Notes: a model not told the origin generated them from the sequence alone. DNA of 64,000 nucleotides from Bacteroides neonati (GCF_000499785.1 NZ_HG726024.1:1-64000), one strand, 5' to 3'; numbered from the stretch's first letter, positions 34,385 to 44,060 are shown. A program made the numbers and translations.

Positions 34385-37282
34385 TTAAAACATAGCATCC
34401 TTCGTGTTAAACAGCTTCTTTTCGGTCAACTTTACTACTTTCCCGAATTTTCCAAGTTGTTCTAAACTAATCTCTTTCGGATTTCCCATAATTCCGATAG
34501 CTATTGGTCTTCCTTTGATGTTCTCTTCGTAATACTTCACGATATCTTCGAAGGTCAATGCATCGATTTTAGGAACATTTTCAATTGATGGGTCTTGCGT
34601 ATAACCTCTTCGTTTACACATTTCAACATAAGCTGCTTTGTCTCTGAAGTCGGGTTGCGTGGTTAGAGCTTCTTGGCGTAAATAGCTTTTAATGTTATCC
34701 ATACGATCCGGATTTTTAGGCATATTGTTTAGCAAATCCATGTACACAGTCAGTGCTTCGACCGCTTTGTCATTTTGTGTACCGATTTGTCCGCTGAAAT
34801 ATGTTGGAAACCCTGGAAGTACAGGTGTTCTAACCACACCATAGGCAGTATATACCATTGATCGTTTTTCGCGAAGTTCGCTCAAAACCAATCCGTTAAA
34901 ACTTCCTGAGAAGTATTGATAAAAGGCATCGCGTAATACGTCATCTTTTTTATCGAAGTTAGTGGTAGGCATGTAGAAGAATAGTTGTGCCTGCTCTACA
35001 TCCGAGTTAGGCAAGAAGTAAATTGTATTCTCTTTCACAGCTGCCATCTGTTTAACTTGTGGCGAATTGCTTTCTTTTTCATTGGCTACTAGTGGTAGAT
35101 TCTTACTGAGAACCTCAAATACATTTTCCATTGGCAATGTACCTGTATAGTATATTTGAGCTTCATAATTTGAAGCACGGTTTATGTCTCCTGTCAGTTC
35201 AGAAATCTTAAGTTCGATGATCTGCTTATCGGTTAGCTCATCAATATAGTTTGATTTGTCTTGGTAGAAGAGATATTGATTCAAAGCGTCTGCTAATATT
35301 TGGACGTTTTCTTTACGCTGCTGACGTTCACCGAGTAGCGAACCCTTGATTCGTGCCAATTGTTTATCATCTAATTTGGGCATTAAAATTTGTCTTGAAA
35401 GCAGTTGGCAAGCAGCCTGCAGATTTTCTTCATAACCCCGCATGGTAATATAAAGATAGTCGTCGGTGGCAAACACTTCACATGTTGCATTCAATTTGCT
35501 TAATTCTTTTTTTAGATCCTGTGGTTCGTACGATCCCATGACGCCAGCATTGTTCATTAGGTTGGCAGCAATATTTAATTGGGGAAACTCACGTTGACCT
35601 ACACCATATTTTAATGTCAGATTAAATACATTATTCTCCGAGTTAGGAGTATAGAAGAACTGTGATCGTTCATTGATTTTCTTACTTTTTACATCAGCAA
35701 AATTCAAGAATGTTTCATCGACTTTGCCAATAGGCATTGTTTTGAATTGCTGCGAATAGAGCGATTGCTTTCCCACAGGAGGTTCTACCGGTTTATAACC
35801 AGGCTTTTTAATTTTTTCCTTTTTATCTAGCTTCCCTTTTTCGATAAAGATGGCTAGATAATCATTATTCAGGTATTGCTTGGCTACTCGTTTTATATCA
35901 TCGATAGTCACACCCATTACCTCATCTTTGTAATTGAGAACTTTGTTTAGGTCCTGTTCATTGACGAATGCCTCTAACAAGGTTTCTCCTTTTCGTTCGT
36001 TCGATTCCATCATCAGGTCGAAGTCACGGCACATATTTGCTTTGATCGCATTGATCACCCAGTCTTCAATATTTCCGTTAGCAATTTGCTCAATGGCTTT
36101 CAGTGCCTTTTTTTCGGCAGTCTTAGTTGACTCGAACCGACGTTGGTTCTCATCGTAGAGCGGAATACAGCTAATGATGCAACGTCCCTGCTCCCGCATA
36201 AAGGCCGGGTATGCATATCCCTGTGTCAACTCACCATCTATTGTCAATTTGTCAAGCACGCCGGTTCGGTTGTTGTTACTTAATAAAGAAAGAGCAATCT
36301 CCAATGCCTTCTTATCCGGGTGCCCGGCAGGTACACCTTGATAAACAAGGTTTATTGATGGGTAGTTTCCTATCTTGGCCGTATACTGTGTACGCCCTTT
36401 GATCTCCAAATTTGGATATTTAATACGATCGGGGGTGGGCTTGTTTGCTAAACGCCCGAATGTACCTGCTATGCGTCCGCTGATTTGGTTGGCATTGATG
36501 TTTCCAACTAAAATTAAAACCATATTCTCAGGTGTGTACCAATCCTCGTAAAATTGGATAAGTTTACTTAAACGCGGATTCTTCAAGTGGTCGGGTAGAC
36601 CAATAATAGAACGGGAGTAGGGATGCCCCTCGAAGGCTTTCCCCATAATGAAATCATTCTGTATACGTCCGGGGTTGTCTTTCGATCGATTGAACTCTTC
36701 ATATACGGTTTCTAGTTCTGTTTGAAATGTCCTGAATACAGGATGCATGAAACGCTGTGATGAGATTTCGAGCCACTTATTAATTTGATAAGGCGGGAAT
36801 GAATTATGGTAAAAGGTCAAGTCGTAACCTGTTCCGGCATTAACTCCTTTGCCTCCCATGCTCTCCATCAGATTCGAGAATTCGCTCGAAACACTTATCT
36901 TTCCCGCTTGAACCGTCAGGTCATTAATCTCTTTGGCAATGGCCTCTTTCTTCCCTGGATCGGTCTCTTCGGCCATTTCATCGTATTTGGTGATGATCTG
37001 TTTATACAACGGCTCTTCGGTAGCCCAATCAAGTGCTCCAATCTTATCAGTACCTTTAAACATAACATGCTCTAAATAATGAGCTAGTCCGGTATACGAT
37101 GCAGGATCATTTACTGCTCCGGTTCGTACTCCGACAATGCCGAATACGTCCGACTTTGTGTTGTCTTCCCATATATATACTGAAAGACCGTTTTTTAATT
37201 TGAATGCTTTAAGGCCTTGTCCAAAAGAGGGAAGCGCCAGGGCACTCATAATTAAAAGAGTAAATAACTTAAGTAGTTTCAT
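34385..37282 (-). CDS. M16-family zinc metallopeptidase (insulinase type)
   Basis: A 965-residue exported two-half M16 peptidase. The signal peptide ends SFGQ (residue 22). The inverted zinc motif HYLEH (HxxEH, near residue 68) and the downstream Glu in ETVYEEFNRSKD supply the metal ligands and catalytic Glu of the active N-terminal half. The C-terminal half (about 520-965) lacks HxxEH, as expected for the inactive partner domain. Such enzymes cut unfolded peptides in a closed chamber in the periplasm. Length is typical. The gene is monocistronic. Confidence 0.92.
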   Translation of the reverse strand: MKLLKLFTLLIMSALALPSFGQGLKAFKLKNGLSVYIWEDNTKSDVFGIVGVRTGAVNDPASYTGLAHYLEHVMFKGTDKIGALDWATEEPLYKQIITKYDEMAEETDPGKKEAIAKEINDLTVQAGKISVSSEFSNLMESMGGKGVNAGTGYDLTFYHNSFPPYQINKWLEISSQRFMHPVFRTFQTELETVYEEFNRSKDNPGRIQNDFIMGKAFEGHPYSRSIIGLPDHLKNPRLSKLIQFYEDWYTPENMVLILVGNINANQISGRIAGTFGRLANKPTPDRIKYPNLEIKGRTQYTAKIGNYPSINLVYQGVPAGHPDKKALEIALSLLSNNNRTGVLDKLTIDGELTQGYAYPAFMREQGRCIISCIPLYDENQRRFESTKTAEKKALKAIEQIANGNIEDWVINAIKANMCRDFDLMMESNERKGETLLEAFVNEQDLNKVLNYKDEVMGVTIDDIKRVAKQYLNNDYLAIFIEKGKLDKKEKIKKPGYKPVEPPVGKQSLYSQQFKTMPIGKVDETFLNFADVKSKKINERSQFFYTPNSENNVFNLTLKYGVGQREFPQLNIAANLMNNAGVMGSYEPQDLKKELSKLNATCEVFATDDYLYITMRGYEENLQAACQLLSRQILMPKLDDKQLARIKGSLLGERQQRKENVQILADALNQYLFYQDKSNYIDELTDKQIIELKISELTGDINRASNYEAQIYYTGTLPMENVFEVLSKNLPLVANEKESNSPQVKQMAAVKENTIYFLPNSDVEQAQLFFYMPTTNFDKKDDVLRDAFYQYFSGSFNGLVLSELREKRSMVYTAYGVVRTPVLPGFPTYFSGQIGTQNDKAVEALTVYMDLLNNMPKNPDRMDNIKSYLRQEALTTQPDFRDKAAYVEMCKRRGYTQDPSIENVPKIDALTFEDIVKYYEENIKGRPIAIGIMGNPKEISLEQLGKFGKVVKLTEKKLFNTKDAMF

Positions 37283-37400
37283 AGATTAAAAAATAAATAA
37301 AGCTTTTTTTGTTTGTTAGTAGATAAAAAGAGTTAGAAATCACAAAATATACTATACTTTTATTCAAAAAAACACCTTTAAATTATCAAAAACCACCCTA

Positions 37401-37420
37401 AAACTATCATATGATAGTTT
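37401..37420. promoter_or_regulatory. Perfect 20-bp palindrome between divergent genes
   Basis: AAACTATCATATGATAGTTT reads identically on both strands. It lies in the 241-base gap between the leftward M16 peptidase and the rightward ECF sigma gene and is a good candidate operator for a dimeric regulator. Confidence 0.5.
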
Positions 37421-37523
37421 GTACCCTGAAGAAAAGTGAAATTTCCCCTATCTTACTTTAAAAAAACGCCTAAACTTGCAACATCGAGAAAGAAACGAAT
37501 ATTAACCGTTAAAACCATTAGGT

Positions 37524-38027
37524 ATGAAAAGTTTAAGCTTTAGAAAGGATTTAATCGGAGTACAAGAGGAGTTACTGCGTTTTGCTTACAAATTAACTGC
37601 TAACCGCGAGGAAGCAAATGATTTACTTCAGGAAGCGTCGCTTAAGGCGTTAGATAATGAAGAAAAGTACATTCCCGATACTAACTTCAAAGGATGGATG
37701 TATACGATTATGCGTAACATCTTTATTAATAACTATCGCAAAGTTATCCGTGATCAAACTTATGTAGATCAGACCGACAATTTGTATCACCTAAGCCTGC
37801 CCCAGGATTCGGGTTTCGAAAGTACCGAAGGAGCATATGATCTAAAAGAGATGCATCGTGTTGTTAACTCACTGCCTAAAGAGTACAAAGTGCCTTTTTC
37901 GATGCATGTGTCGGGATTTAAATATCGCGAGATAGCCGAAAAACTTGACTTACCCCTTGGAACAGTAAAAAGTCGTATTTTTTTCACTAGACAGAGACTT
38001 CAAGAAGAGCTAAAGGATTTTGTTTGA
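37524..38027 (+). CDS. ECF-type RNA polymerase sigma factor
   Basis: A 167-residue sigma-70 family protein with region 2 (about 14-80: ELLRFAYKLTANREEANDLLQEA, then FKGWMYTIMRNIFINNYRK) and region 4 (about 110-165: LPKEYKVPFSMHVSGFKYREIAEKLDLPLGTVKSRI). No anti-sigma gene is adjacent, unlike the PUL-linked ECF/FecR pairs of Bacteroides. It is closer to the stand-alone stress-type ECF factors of the phylum. It may control its neighbours or the divergent peptidase gene, but nothing here shows its targets. Confidence 0.9.
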   Translation: MKSLSFRKDLIGVQEELLRFAYKLTANREEANDLLQEASLKALDNEEKYIPDTNFKGWMYTIMRNIFINNYRKVIRDQTYVDQTDNLYHLSLPQDSGFESTEGAYDLKEMHRVVNSLPKEYKVPFSMHVSGFKYREIAEKLDLPLGTVKSRIFFTRQRLQEELKDFV

Positions 38028-38054
38028 TGATGTTATGAACAATTGTGTAACTGA

Positions 38055-38116
38055 CAATTGGCAATTAATAATCGAGTGTTCGAATAGAAAAAGAACGGAT
38101 TATTAGTTGCCAATTG
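38055..38116. terminator. Long inverted repeat downstream of the sigma factor gene
   Basis: CAATTGGCAATTAATAATC (38055-38073) pairs with GATTATTAGTTGCCAATTG (38098-38116) with one G-T pair, a 19-bp stem around 24 bases. It lies 28 bases after the sigma factor stop. The T-run is short, so it is a terminator or an mRNA 3' end structure. Confidence 0.55.
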
Positions 38117-38186
38117 TTCGTTTTGGAATGTTGACTTTACAATATGGTATATAACCTCATTTCTATTAAGATATTTATACCTGTTT

Positions 38187-38219
38187 TTTGTCTTTATGTC
38201 AAATTACTCACTATATTTG
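38187..38219 (+). promoter_or_regulatory. Promoter of the carboxyltransferase gene
   Basis: TTTG (38187-38190), 21 bases, TATATTTG (38212-38219): a full match, about 50 bases before the start codon. Confidence 0.7.
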
Positions 38220-38270
38220 TATCGTACAAGTTAACCCCAATGTGGAATCATTTTTAGATAGTTTACGGCA

Positions 38271-40046
38271 ATGAAAAAGGAAATTAAATTTAGTCTCGTT
38301 TATCGAGACATGTGGCAGTCATCCGGTAAGTATCAACCTCGTATCGATCAGTTGGTACGTATCGCTCCATTGATTGTAGAAATGGGCTGTTTTGCCCGGG
38401 TCGAAACCAATGGCGGTGCTTTTGAACAGGTCAACCTGTTGTATGGCGAAAACCCCAACAAAGCAGTGCGGGCTTTCACCAAACCTTTTAATGATGCCGG
38501 AATCAAGACACACATGCTCGACCGTGGTTTGAACGGCCTGCGTATGTATCCCGTTCCAGCAGATGTGCGAAGGTTAATGTATAAGGTAAAGCATGCACAA
38601 GGTGTTGATATCACCCGTATCTTCTGCGGATTGAACGAGGTGCGCAATATCATCCCTTCTATTCACTACGCGCTCGAGGCAGGCATGATTCCTCAAGCAA
38701 CCTTATGTATCACTTTTTCGCCCGTGCATACGGTCGAATATTACGCTGCTATTGCTGATCAGCTGATTGAAGCAGGAGCACCCGAAATCTGTTTGAAAGA
38801 TATGGCAGGTATCGGACGTCCGGCTATGTTGGGGAAATTAACAAAAGCGATCAAAGACAAACACCCCGAAGTGATTATTCAGTATCACGGACATAGTGGA
38901 CCGGGGTTGTCGATGGCCTCTATTCTTGAAGTCTGCGAGAATGGTGCCGATATTATCGATGTGGCTATGGAACCTATCTCGTGGGGTAAGGTGCATCCGG
39001 ACGTAATCTCCGTGCAAGCCATGCTGAAAGATGCTGGTTTCCAAGTAGCCGAAATAGATATGAAGGCTTACATGAAAGCCCGTGCGATGACGCAAGAGTT
39101 TATTGACGACTTCCTGGGTTACTTCATGGACCCTACCAACAAACACACCTCTTCGCTTTTGCTTAAATGTGGTTTGCCCGGTGGTATGATGGGATCGATG
39201 ATGGCCGACTTGAAAGGTGTGCATGCCGGTATCAATATGATACTTCGCAGCAAAAATGAACCTGAGTTGAGTATCGATGATCTGCTTGTAATGCTCTTCG
39301 ACGAAGTTGAATATGTATGGCCTAAACTGGGATATCCTCCTTTGGTAACGCCATTTAGTCAATATGTGAAGAATGTGGCATTAATGAACGTGATGTCATT
39401 GGTTAAAGGCGAAGGTCGCTGGACGATGATCGATAACAATACCTGGGGTATGATCTTGGGTAAGAGTGGTCGACTGCCCGGTGCACTCGATCCTGAAATC
39501 ATTGAACTGGCCAAAGCGAACAACTTTGAGTTCACCGACGAAGATCCTCAATCGAATTATCCCGATCAATTGGATGAATTCCGCAAAGAGATGCAGGATA
39601 ACGGTTGGGACGTGGGTCCTGATGAAGAAGAGCTCTTCGAGTTGGCACAACACGATCGCCAATATCGCGATTACAAATCGGGTGTTGCTAAAAAACGCTT
39701 TGAAGAAGAGTTGCAACGTGCCAAAGATGCCGAATTAAGCAATAAAGGCTTCTCATTGGAAGAGGTTAAGAAGTTTAAACGTGCCAAAGCAGAACCGATC
39801 ACCGCTATGGAGAAAGGTCAAGTGGTATGGGAGATCGATGTGAAATCGCCTTCAATGGCTCCCGAAGTAGGACATATGTACCACGCTGACGATACCTTCT
39901 GTTACATTGCCACACCATGGAGTACTTACGATAAGGTACCTGCCAATTTCAAAGGACGCATTATCGAAGTATGTGCACAACAAGGTGCATTGGTTAATAA
40001 AGGAGATGTATTGGCTTACATTGAAAGAGTAGAAGAGACTGTTTGA
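38271..40046 (+). CDS. Oxaloacetate decarboxylase/pyruvate carboxylase-type carboxyltransferase with atypical biotinyl domain
   Basis: A 591-residue protein. The N-terminal carboxyltransferase TIM barrel (1-300) has the metal/substrate motifs RDMWQS (near 12), the modified Lys in CLKDMAG (near 183) and QYHGHSGPG with the HxH metal ligands (near 204). A PYC_OADA-like middle domain (about 310-470) follows. The C-terminal fold (about 510-591) resembles a biotinyl/lipoyl domain, but where EAMKM carries the biotinyl lysine this protein reads TPWST. As written it cannot be biotinylated there. The exact reaction is therefore unclear; oxaloacetate decarboxylase alpha subunit is the nearest name. Confidence 0.8.
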   Translation: MKKEIKFSLVYRDMWQSSGKYQPRIDQLVRIAPLIVEMGCFARVETNGGAFEQVNLLYGENPNKAVRAFTKPFNDAGIKTHMLDRGLNGLRMYPVPADVRRLMYKVKHAQGVDITRIFCGLNEVRNIIPSIHYALEAGMIPQATLCITFSPVHTVEYYAAIADQLIEAGAPEICLKDMAGIGRPAMLGKLTKAIKDKHPEVIIQYHGHSGPGLSMASILEVCENGADIIDVAMEPISWGKVHPDVISVQAMLKDAGFQVAEIDMKAYMKARAMTQEFIDDFLGYFMDPTNKHTSSLLLKCGLPGGMMGSMMADLKGVHAGINMILRSKNEPELSIDDLLVMLFDEVEYVWPKLGYPPLVTPFSQYVKNVALMNVMSLVKGEGRWTMIDNNTWGMILGKSGRLPGALDPEIIELAKANNFEFTDEDPQSNYPDQLDEFRKEMQDNGWDVGPDEEELFELAQHDRQYRDYKSGVAKKRFEEELQRAKDAELSNKGFSLEEVKKFKRAKAEPITAMEKGQVVWEIDVKSPSMAPEVGHMYHADDTFCYIATPWSTYDKVPANFKGRIIEVCAQQGALVNKGDVLAYIERVEETV

Positions 40047-40072
40047 TGCTCCGACTCGATATTTAAAAAGAG

Positions 40073-40105
40073 CCCCGTGTGCAATAGCTGTACACGGGGT
40101 TCTTT
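40073..40105. terminator. Terminator after the carboxyltransferase gene
   Basis: CCCCGTGT (40073-40080) pairs with ACACGGGG (40092-40099) and TTCTTT follows. It separates this gene from the convergent mtgA. Confidence 0.75.
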
Positions 40106-40115
40106 GTAATATCGG

Positions 40116-40841
40116 TTATCTTTTTTTCTTTTTCGTCGGTTGCTCTTTATCTACCGGCGGAAATTTAGGAACCAGACGCATCAATCGTAGTATTTGCGAC
40201 TGTCTTCTCTTTATATACTGCGAGGGGTGAGCCGAGTCGAAGCGTATTGGGTTTGGCAAGGTTGCTGCAATCAATGCGCACTCTCCCTTTGTTAGTTTGG
40301 CCGCTGTGGTACCAAACTTGTATTTTGCTGTGGCCTCTGCACCATAAATACCTTTCCCCATCTCAATGGAGTTTAAGTATACTGTCATGATTCGCTCTTT
40401 CGACCAGCAAAGCTCTATGAGAAAAGTAAAGTAAACCTCGAATCCTTTGCGCACCCACGATGATTGTGGCCAAAGGAATACGTTTTTGGCTGTTTGCTGG
40501 CTGATGGTGCTGGCTCCTCTTTTACGTTTGCGTTTTTCGTTCTCTTTCATTGCCTTTTTTATCTCGATCATGTCGAATCCGTTGTGTTCGGCAAACCGAT
40601 TATCTTCCGAGGCAATAACAGCCATGGGCAGATTAGGCGATATTTTATCGAAAGAAACCCACGTGTGTTTACACGTGGGCATTTCTCCTGATACAACCTG
40701 TTGCACACTTCGAATAACCATCAGTGGCGTAACATAAACCGGTAGAAACCGATATATCAACACTGCCAATATGGATGATATAAAGAAGAAAAGTACGAGG
40801 TTGCGTATGATACGTATTATTTTAGAAACCGGCTTCCGCAT
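40116..40841 (-). CDS. mtgA: Monofunctional peptidoglycan transglycosylase
   Basis: A 241-residue GT51 enzyme that polymerises lipid II into glycan chains. One N-terminal membrane anchor (about residues 12-30) is followed by the GT51 motifs: the catalytic Glu in ASEDNRFAEHNGFD, then GASTISQQTAKNVFLWP, then ERIMTVYLNSIEMGKGIYGAEA. There is no transpeptidase domain. Its first 20 bases overlap the 3' end of the OmpA-family gene upstream, so the two wall/envelope genes are co-transcribed. Confidence 0.92.
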   Translation of the reverse strand: MRKPVSKIIRIIRNLVLFFFISSILAVLIYRFLPVYVTPLMVIRSVQQVVSGEMPTCKHTWVSFDKISPNLPMAVIASEDNRFAEHNGFDMIEIKKAMKENEKRKRKRGASTISQQTAKNVFLWPQSSWVRKGFEVYFTFLIELCWSKERIMTVYLNSIEMGKGIYGAEATAKYKFGTTAAKLTKGECALIAATLPNPIRFDSAHPSQYIKRRQSQILRLMRLVPKFPPVDKEQPTKKKKR

Positions 40842-41496
40842 TCTTAATCATTTGTTCGCTGGCGTACATAAAGATATCTACGCGTCTGTTCTGCTCGGCA
40901 GTTTGCGCCTCATTGTATTGCGAATAGCCTACTCCTTGCACTGATTTAAATTGTGCTGGAGATACACCACATGATTGCAGGTAGTTTTCAACTGCATAAG
41001 CGCGTTGGCCTGATACCTTTTGATTGGCCTCATAGGTACCTACTTTATCGGTATGACCTACGATGGCGATATCGATCGTTGGGTCACTTTTTAGAATTTT
41101 GGCAAAATCGGCAAGCGATTGCTTGGCTGTGTTGCTCAATGTCGAAGAATTGAAACCAAAAAGAATACCCGAGTTGAAGGTAACCTGTACGGCTTTCAAT
41201 CCGTTAGCATCCGTTACTTCCTGCACCTGTGCACCTTCTATTTTCGCGGCTTCGGCTGCTTTTTTATCCATTTTGTGGCCGATGAGCACGCCTGCACCAC
41301 CGCCTACTGCTGCACCGATCGCTGCACCAATAGCTGCACCTTTTCCTTTACCGGCAATACCACCGATAATTGCTCCCAGTGTAGCACCTGCTCCACCACC
41401 TACAACACCGCCTTTGGCTGTATTATTCATGGTACTGCAACCTCCGAAAACGATTGCTACAGAGAGAAATAAAGCCATAAATTTAATCTTTCTCAT
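40822..41496 (-). CDS. OmpA-family lipoprotein with glycine-zipper domain
   Basis: A 224-residue outer-membrane lipoprotein. The signal ends in the lipobox VFGGC (Cys near residue 20). A glycine-zipper segment (about 30-75, GGGAGATLGAIIGGIAGKGKG) is followed by a peptidoglycan-binding OmpA C-terminal domain with IAIVGHTDKVG and NQKVSGQRAYAVENYL. It would tie the outer membrane to the wall. A TATCTTTG box on the reverse strand (41547-41540) precedes it by about 44 bases. It is followed by mtgA with overlap. Confidence 0.9.
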   Translation of the reverse strand: MRKIKFMALFLSVAIVFGGCSTMNNTAKGGVVGGGAGATLGAIIGGIAGKGKGAAIGAAIGAAVGGGAGVLIGHKMDKKAAEAAKIEGAQVQEVTDANGLKAVQVTFNSGILFGFNSSTLSNTAKQSLADFAKILKSDPTIDIAIVGHTDKVGTYEANQKVSGQRAYAVENYLQSCGVSPAQFKSVQGVGYSQYNEAQTAEQNRRVDIFMYASEQMIKNAEAGF

Positions 41497-41592
41497 AAAG
41501 TTTCTTTTAATGAATTATAGAATTAAGAAAATATCGCTGCAAAGATAAAAAATATTCATCTATTAATTAGCTGTCTATATTCGAAAAAACAA

Positions 41593-42939
41593 CTATGAAT
41601 TCATTTTGTTGAGAGAAAGTGTTTTTTTGCGAATAATAAGAAACCACGTTAATAATATAATGCCTTTGGCAATGGTCGTTATGGAGACTGCCCACCAGAT
41701 ACCTTCGACTCCCATGCCCAACTGTATGAGACAGATAGCCAACGGGATGCGGATATAATTAAGCGTAATGCTGATAATGGCAGGTGGTACCGTACGCCCC
41801 AATCCGTAAAAAACTCCCTGCATGGTAATTTCGAGCATCATGAATAATTGCGAATATCCGTCGATTCGCAGAAAAACACCCCCTGCTTCGTAGGCCTCTG
41901 CTTCGGGCACAAACAAGGCAAATACCTCATTGCCGAACAGAACGAACAACAAGGTGCAGAGTGCCCCGAATATACCGGTCATCCATAGGGTGGTGTGCCA
42001 GGCTTTTATAACCCGGTCGTTGCGTCCTCCGGCATAGTTTTGGGCAATAAAAGCACTCAGGCCGGTCGAGAATCCTTGCGATGTATTCCAAGTGATACCC
42101 TCAATTTGTCCGCCCGTAGTAAAGGTCATCAGTCCAATATGTCCCCCTTGCCCGGAGGCAATGCGACACATGAACATATTAACCAGCGCAAACAAGCTGT
42201 TGAGTGCAGCCACCGGCAATCCCAGCTTTAAGATGCGTAACGTATATTTTCGTCTTAGGCGGGTGAAGAAAGGAAAACGTCCCAGCAAGGCATCGCGGCA
42301 GCGTAGCTGATAGACGAAAATACTGAATACGATGGCTTGAGATATCCACGTAGCGTAGGCTGCACCATTGGTTCCCAGTCCAAAGCCGAAGATAAACAGG
42401 GGATCGAGCATGATGTTGAGCAACAAGCCCGCCCCACTGATGTAGAAAGGTATTTTGCTTCGTCCGGCTGCGTTGTAAATGCCTGTAAAGGCAGCCGACA
42501 GAAATACGAAAGGCAAGCCGGTAGAGACAATGCGCAGGTACGCAATGGCATTGGCTGTGATGGACGCTTTGAGCTCGTACACACCAATGAGCGGGTGAGC
42601 CAGCAGAAAGAGCAATCCGCCCCAGCAGATCGAGATAATGAGTGCGATCGTGATGTTGTGCGACGAAAACTGGCGTGCATCTTCGGGCGACTGTGCACCG
42701 ATTGACTGCGCCACACTTACCTCGGCACCCACTTTGTTTAATAAAGCAATCGACCCCGAGAGCCACGTCAGAATGCCCACTGCACCCACAGCAGCTACGG
42801 CTTCGCTTCCAATGCGTCCTACCCAAGCCATATCCGTGAGGCTGTATGCCATTTGAATAAATGAGGTAGCCATAATGGGCATAGCCAAATTAAATAACTG
42901 TTGTTTGATGGGGCCCTGAGTAAGGTTCTTTGTTCCTTG
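41593..42939 (-). CDS. MATE-family efflux transporter
   Basis: A 448-residue MATE pump, unlike the one at 8.1 kb in sequence. The preferred start is ATG 42939 (MQGTKNLTQGPIKQQLF, the usual MATE opening); the frame continues to 43023 but those residues are not family-like. Twelve helices are visible, with the AMPIMATSFIQMAYSLTDMAWVG opening and KLGLPVAALNS at the start of the second half. The reverse strand carries TATATTTG (42971-42964) just before it. It is divergent from the EamA exporter gene. Confidence 0.87.
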   Translation of the reverse strand, partial: QGTKNLTQGPIKQQLFNLAMPIMATSFIQMAYSLTDMAWVGRIGSEAVAAVGAVGILTWLSGSIALLNKVGAEVSVAQSIGAQSPEDARQFSSHNITIALIISICWGGLLFLLAHPLIGVYELKASITANAIAYLRIVSTGLPFVFLSAAFTGIYNAAGRSKIPFYISGAGLLLNIMLDPLFIFGFGLGTNGAAYATWISQAIVFSIFVYQLRCRDALLGRFPFFTRLRRKYTLRILKLGLPVAALNSLFALVNMFMCRIASGQGGHIGLMTFTTGGQIEGITWNTSQGFSTGLSAFIAQNYAGGRNDRVIKAWHTTLWMTGIFGALCTLLFVLFGNEVFALFVPEAEAYEAGGVFLRIDGYSQLFMMLEITMQGVFYGLGRTVPPAIISITLNYIRIPLAICLIQLGMGVEGIWWAVSITTIAKGIILLTWFLIIRKKTLSLNKMNS

Positions 42940-42995
42940 CATATTCTTTTTTAAAATGGGGCACAAATATACGAAAAACTGTCTGCGATTATGGT

Positions 42996-43003
42996 TATCT
43001 TTG
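42996..43003 (+). promoter_or_regulatory. -7 box of the EamA exporter gene
   Basis: TATCTTTG, a full TAnnTTTG match, 29 bases before the start codon, next to the oppositely directed TATATTTG of the MATE gene. Confidence 0.5.
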
Positions 43004-43031
43004 CTCGATTTTTTATTCGACATCGTAACCT

Positions 43032-43931
43032 ATGGCAACAACTACAAAATCTCCGGGATGGTTTCATCTGCTGGCGGCTGTGACCGTAATTATCTGGGGA
43101 ACCACTTTCGTTTCTACCAAAGTATTGATAAATAATGGTCTTACCCCGGCCGATATTTTCTTCTACCGCTTTCTGTTGGCTTATGTCTGTATTTGGTTTG
43201 TGTCTCCGTGCAAGCTCTTATCCCGTTCGTGGCGCGATGAGTTGCGGTTTCTCGGACTGGGGCTCTCGGGCGGGTCGCTCTACTTCATTGCAGAGAACAC
43301 CGCACTCGGGCTTACGTTCGCCTCGAATGTCTCTTTGATCATCTGTACCACTCCCATCCTGACCGCTTTTCTCTCTCTGCTTATCTACAAAGGCGAGCGG
43401 TTGCGCCCTCGTTTGATAAGCGGATCGTTATTGGCTCTTCTGGGTGTGGTGCTGGTCGTGTTCAACGGGAGCTTTATTTTGCACCTCAATCCGCTGGGCG
43501 ATCTGCTCACGCTTCTTGCCGCACTCATGTGGGCCTGTTATTGTTTGCTGTTGCGGCGCATGAATCCGCATTACGATACGCTGTTTATTACCCGCAAGGT
43601 GTTCTTCTACGGACTGCTTACCGTGCTTCCTCTCTTCGCCTTTCACCCTTTGCAACTGGATGCCACCGTTCTTTTCCGCCCCTTGGTTGTAGTCAATCTT
43701 TTGTTTCTGGGAGTCGTGGCTTCGATGCTGTGCTATATCATGTGGAATACGGCGGTGAAGCAGCTCGGTGCCGTGCGCACGGCCAATTATATCTATGTGG
43801 TTCCGCTGGTTACTGTACTTACCTCCTCGTTAATTATCGACGAAACCATTACTGTTGTTTCTTTGATTGGTTCCGTGCTGATTCTCGGAGGAGTTTACTT
43901 GGCCGAACGTGGATTGAAGTTTGGTAAGTAA
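43032..43931 (+). CDS. EamA/DMT-family transporter (RhaT/RarD type)
   Basis: A 299-residue membrane protein with ten hydrophobic helices in two EamA repeats (about 10-140 and 155-292). The first repeat opens with IIWGTTFVSTKVLI, as in many drug/metabolite exporters, and the second ends with the GGVYLAE sequence typical of the family. The substrate is unknown. The local base composition is GC-richer than in the flanking IS region. Confidence 0.88.
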   Translation: MATTTKSPGWFHLLAAVTVIIWGTTFVSTKVLINNGLTPADIFFYRFLLAYVCIWFVSPCKLLSRSWRDELRFLGLGLSGGSLYFIAENTALGLTFASNVSLIICTTPILTAFLSLLIYKGERLRPRLISGSLLALLGVVLVVFNGSFILHLNPLGDLLTLLAALMWACYCLLLRRMNPHYDTLFITRKVFFYGLLTVLPLFAFHPLQLDATVLFRPLVVVNLLFLGVVASMLCYIMWNTAVKQLGAVRTANYIYVVPLVTVLTSSLIIDETITVVSLIGSVLILGGVYLAERGLKFGK

Positions 43932-44002
43932 TTGATTAGTAGTGGTCTATATTGGCGTATTTAAGTCCGTAGAATGATGCTTTTCTTTGTTTGCAAAACT
44001 AG

Positions 44003-44060
44003 TATTTTAAGGGTGTGTTAATATACTAGTTTTGGTGCATAAGAGTACGTACTGTTTCAT
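44003..44060. repeat. Dispersed intergenic repeat, copy 1
   Basis: A block TATTTTAAGGGTGTGTTAA, then TTTTGGTGCATAAGAGTACG, then TACTG recurs in diverged form at 61751-61830. The rest of the 43932-44155 gap holds no gene or signal that I can see. Confidence 0.45.

Noticed and set aside
42179..42826. 215-codon frame on the same strand as the MATE gene in another phase
   Set aside because: Rich in Arg, Cys and His, as out-of-frame readings of this GC-richer stretch tend to be; the MATE frame is unmistakable.
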